This document shows positions 63,798-64,000 of a DNA stretch of 64,000 nt, piece after piece. The stretch is from Bacillota bacterium (GTDB lineage Bacteria > Bacillota_E > Sulfobacillia > Sulfobacillales > JAIMBI01): contig JAKARZ010000001.1 of the NCBI GenBank assembly GCA_021828405.1, forward strand, positions 136,777 to 200,776, in the 5' to 3' direction. The notes below the pieces were generated by a model. It ran no database searches and had not been told where the DNA came from. It saw only the letters and a program-made list of their open reading frames with translations. The position numbers were made by a program, and so were the translations under genes. Numbering within the stretch: the stretch's first letter is position 1; every line of letters starts with the position of its first letter.

Positions 63798-64000
63798 ATG
63801 AGGCAGTCCCTCACGCAGTTTGATCTGGACGCCGACGTCACGGTGTCTCAGTTGCGTACGACCAACTGGCAAGCCGCCCTGAGGCGTTTTGGGCGACTCC
63901 GGGTACAACGGCGCGGTCGCGGGGAGGCTTCCACGGTGGGTATATTGGTCACGCCGGAAACGTGGCGTGCGATTACTGAAGCCTTGGATGCCCTTGAACA
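63798..64000 (+). CDS. Phd/YefM-like antitoxin (partial, cut by window end)
   Basis: It begins at the ATG at 63798 with GGAGGGGAGG upstream and stays open to the edge, giving 67 residues. FDLDADVTVSQLRTTNWQAA, LRRFGRLRVQRRGRGEASTV and GILVTPETWRAI follow the Phd/YefM plan: an N-terminal DNA-binding strand-helix, then an LVTPxxW segment. A toxin gene would be expected just outside the window. Just upstream, at 63690-63740, is a tandem run of CCCATCGC/CCATTGCACATCC-type repeats. Confidence 0.55.
   Translation, partial: MRQSLTQFDLDADVTVSQLRTTNWQAALRRFGRLRVQRRGRGEASTVGILVTPETWRAITEALDALE

Overview
The window comes from a high-GC bacterium (roughly two thirds GC by eye). Strong AAGGAGG-type ribosome binding sites, a leucine-dehydrogenase-type enzyme and 2-oxoacid:ferredoxin oxidoreductase genes suggest a GC-rich Bacillota lineage (Symbiobacterium-, Thermaerobacter- or Sulfobacillia-like). 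This is inference: there is no rRNA, tRNA or other phylogenetic marker in the window. I see no CRISPR array.

Layout. 0-17.7 kb is decayed accessory DNA. It holds two intact VapBC-type toxin-antitoxin pairs, a KimA/APC-type transporter, and fragments of IS21, IS630, an IS4-like transposase and a group II intron reverse transcriptase. It also holds a dead VapC, an MFS pseudogene, a membrane protein with DnaJ-like CxxCxGxG motifs next to a zinc-ribbon membrane peptide, a 24-residue membrane peptide with its own hairpin terminator, the C-terminal stump of a DUF559/DUF3320 helicase, and a thiamine-diphosphate (TPP) enzyme gene broken by an internal inversion. 17.9-36.1 kb is a defence island. A two-gene DruH/DruE-like module (Druantia type III-like, + strand) faces a minus-strand set: a small GDPH-motif protein, an SNF2-type helicase with a DUF3883-like end, a DUF1156 DNA methyltransferase and a DUF499 ATPase. 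36.4-39.6 kb holds toxin-antitoxin-type genes: an HTH-ImmA/IrrE regulator with a DUF4411 PIN-like toxin, an orphan HicB and a PIN/ribbon-helix-helix pair. The last pair lies between two direct copies of an amidohydrolase gene tail.

40-52 kb is metabolic: a broken acetolactate-synthase-like gene, a thiolase that has lost both its reading frame and its nucleophilic cysteine, and a DUF1989 gene. These are followed by an intact amino-acid catabolic cluster: GntR regulator, leucine/valine dehydrogenase, short-chain dehydrogenase, fused gamma-alpha and separate beta subunits of a 2-oxoacid:ferredoxin oxidoreductase, and an amino acid permease. Together these would import a branched-chain-type amino acid, deaminate it and oxidise the 2-oxoacid to an acyl-CoA. 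53-55.4 kb is a frameshifted kinase and a frameshifted TetR-ABC exporter operon.

55.5-63.6 kb is the most interesting region. Two archaeal-type AAA ATPases, the second behind two ACTACA/TGTAGT palindromes, are followed by a tightly overlapping four-gene operon: an unknown 280-residue protein, an AAA ATPase, a BrxD/DUF2791-like ATPase and a BrxL-like AAA-Lon protease with an intact Ser592/Lys635 dyad. No PglZ phosphatase, BrxC or PglX methyltransferase is visible, so it matches no BREX type I know and is my best candidate for an undescribed system. The window ends inside a small antitoxin-like gene.

Many ORFs outside the defence genes carry frameshifts, stops or truncations. True decay and sequencing error cannot be separated from this sequence alone, but the 560-bp inversion and the nested transposon remnants argue for real decay in the 7-17 kb part.
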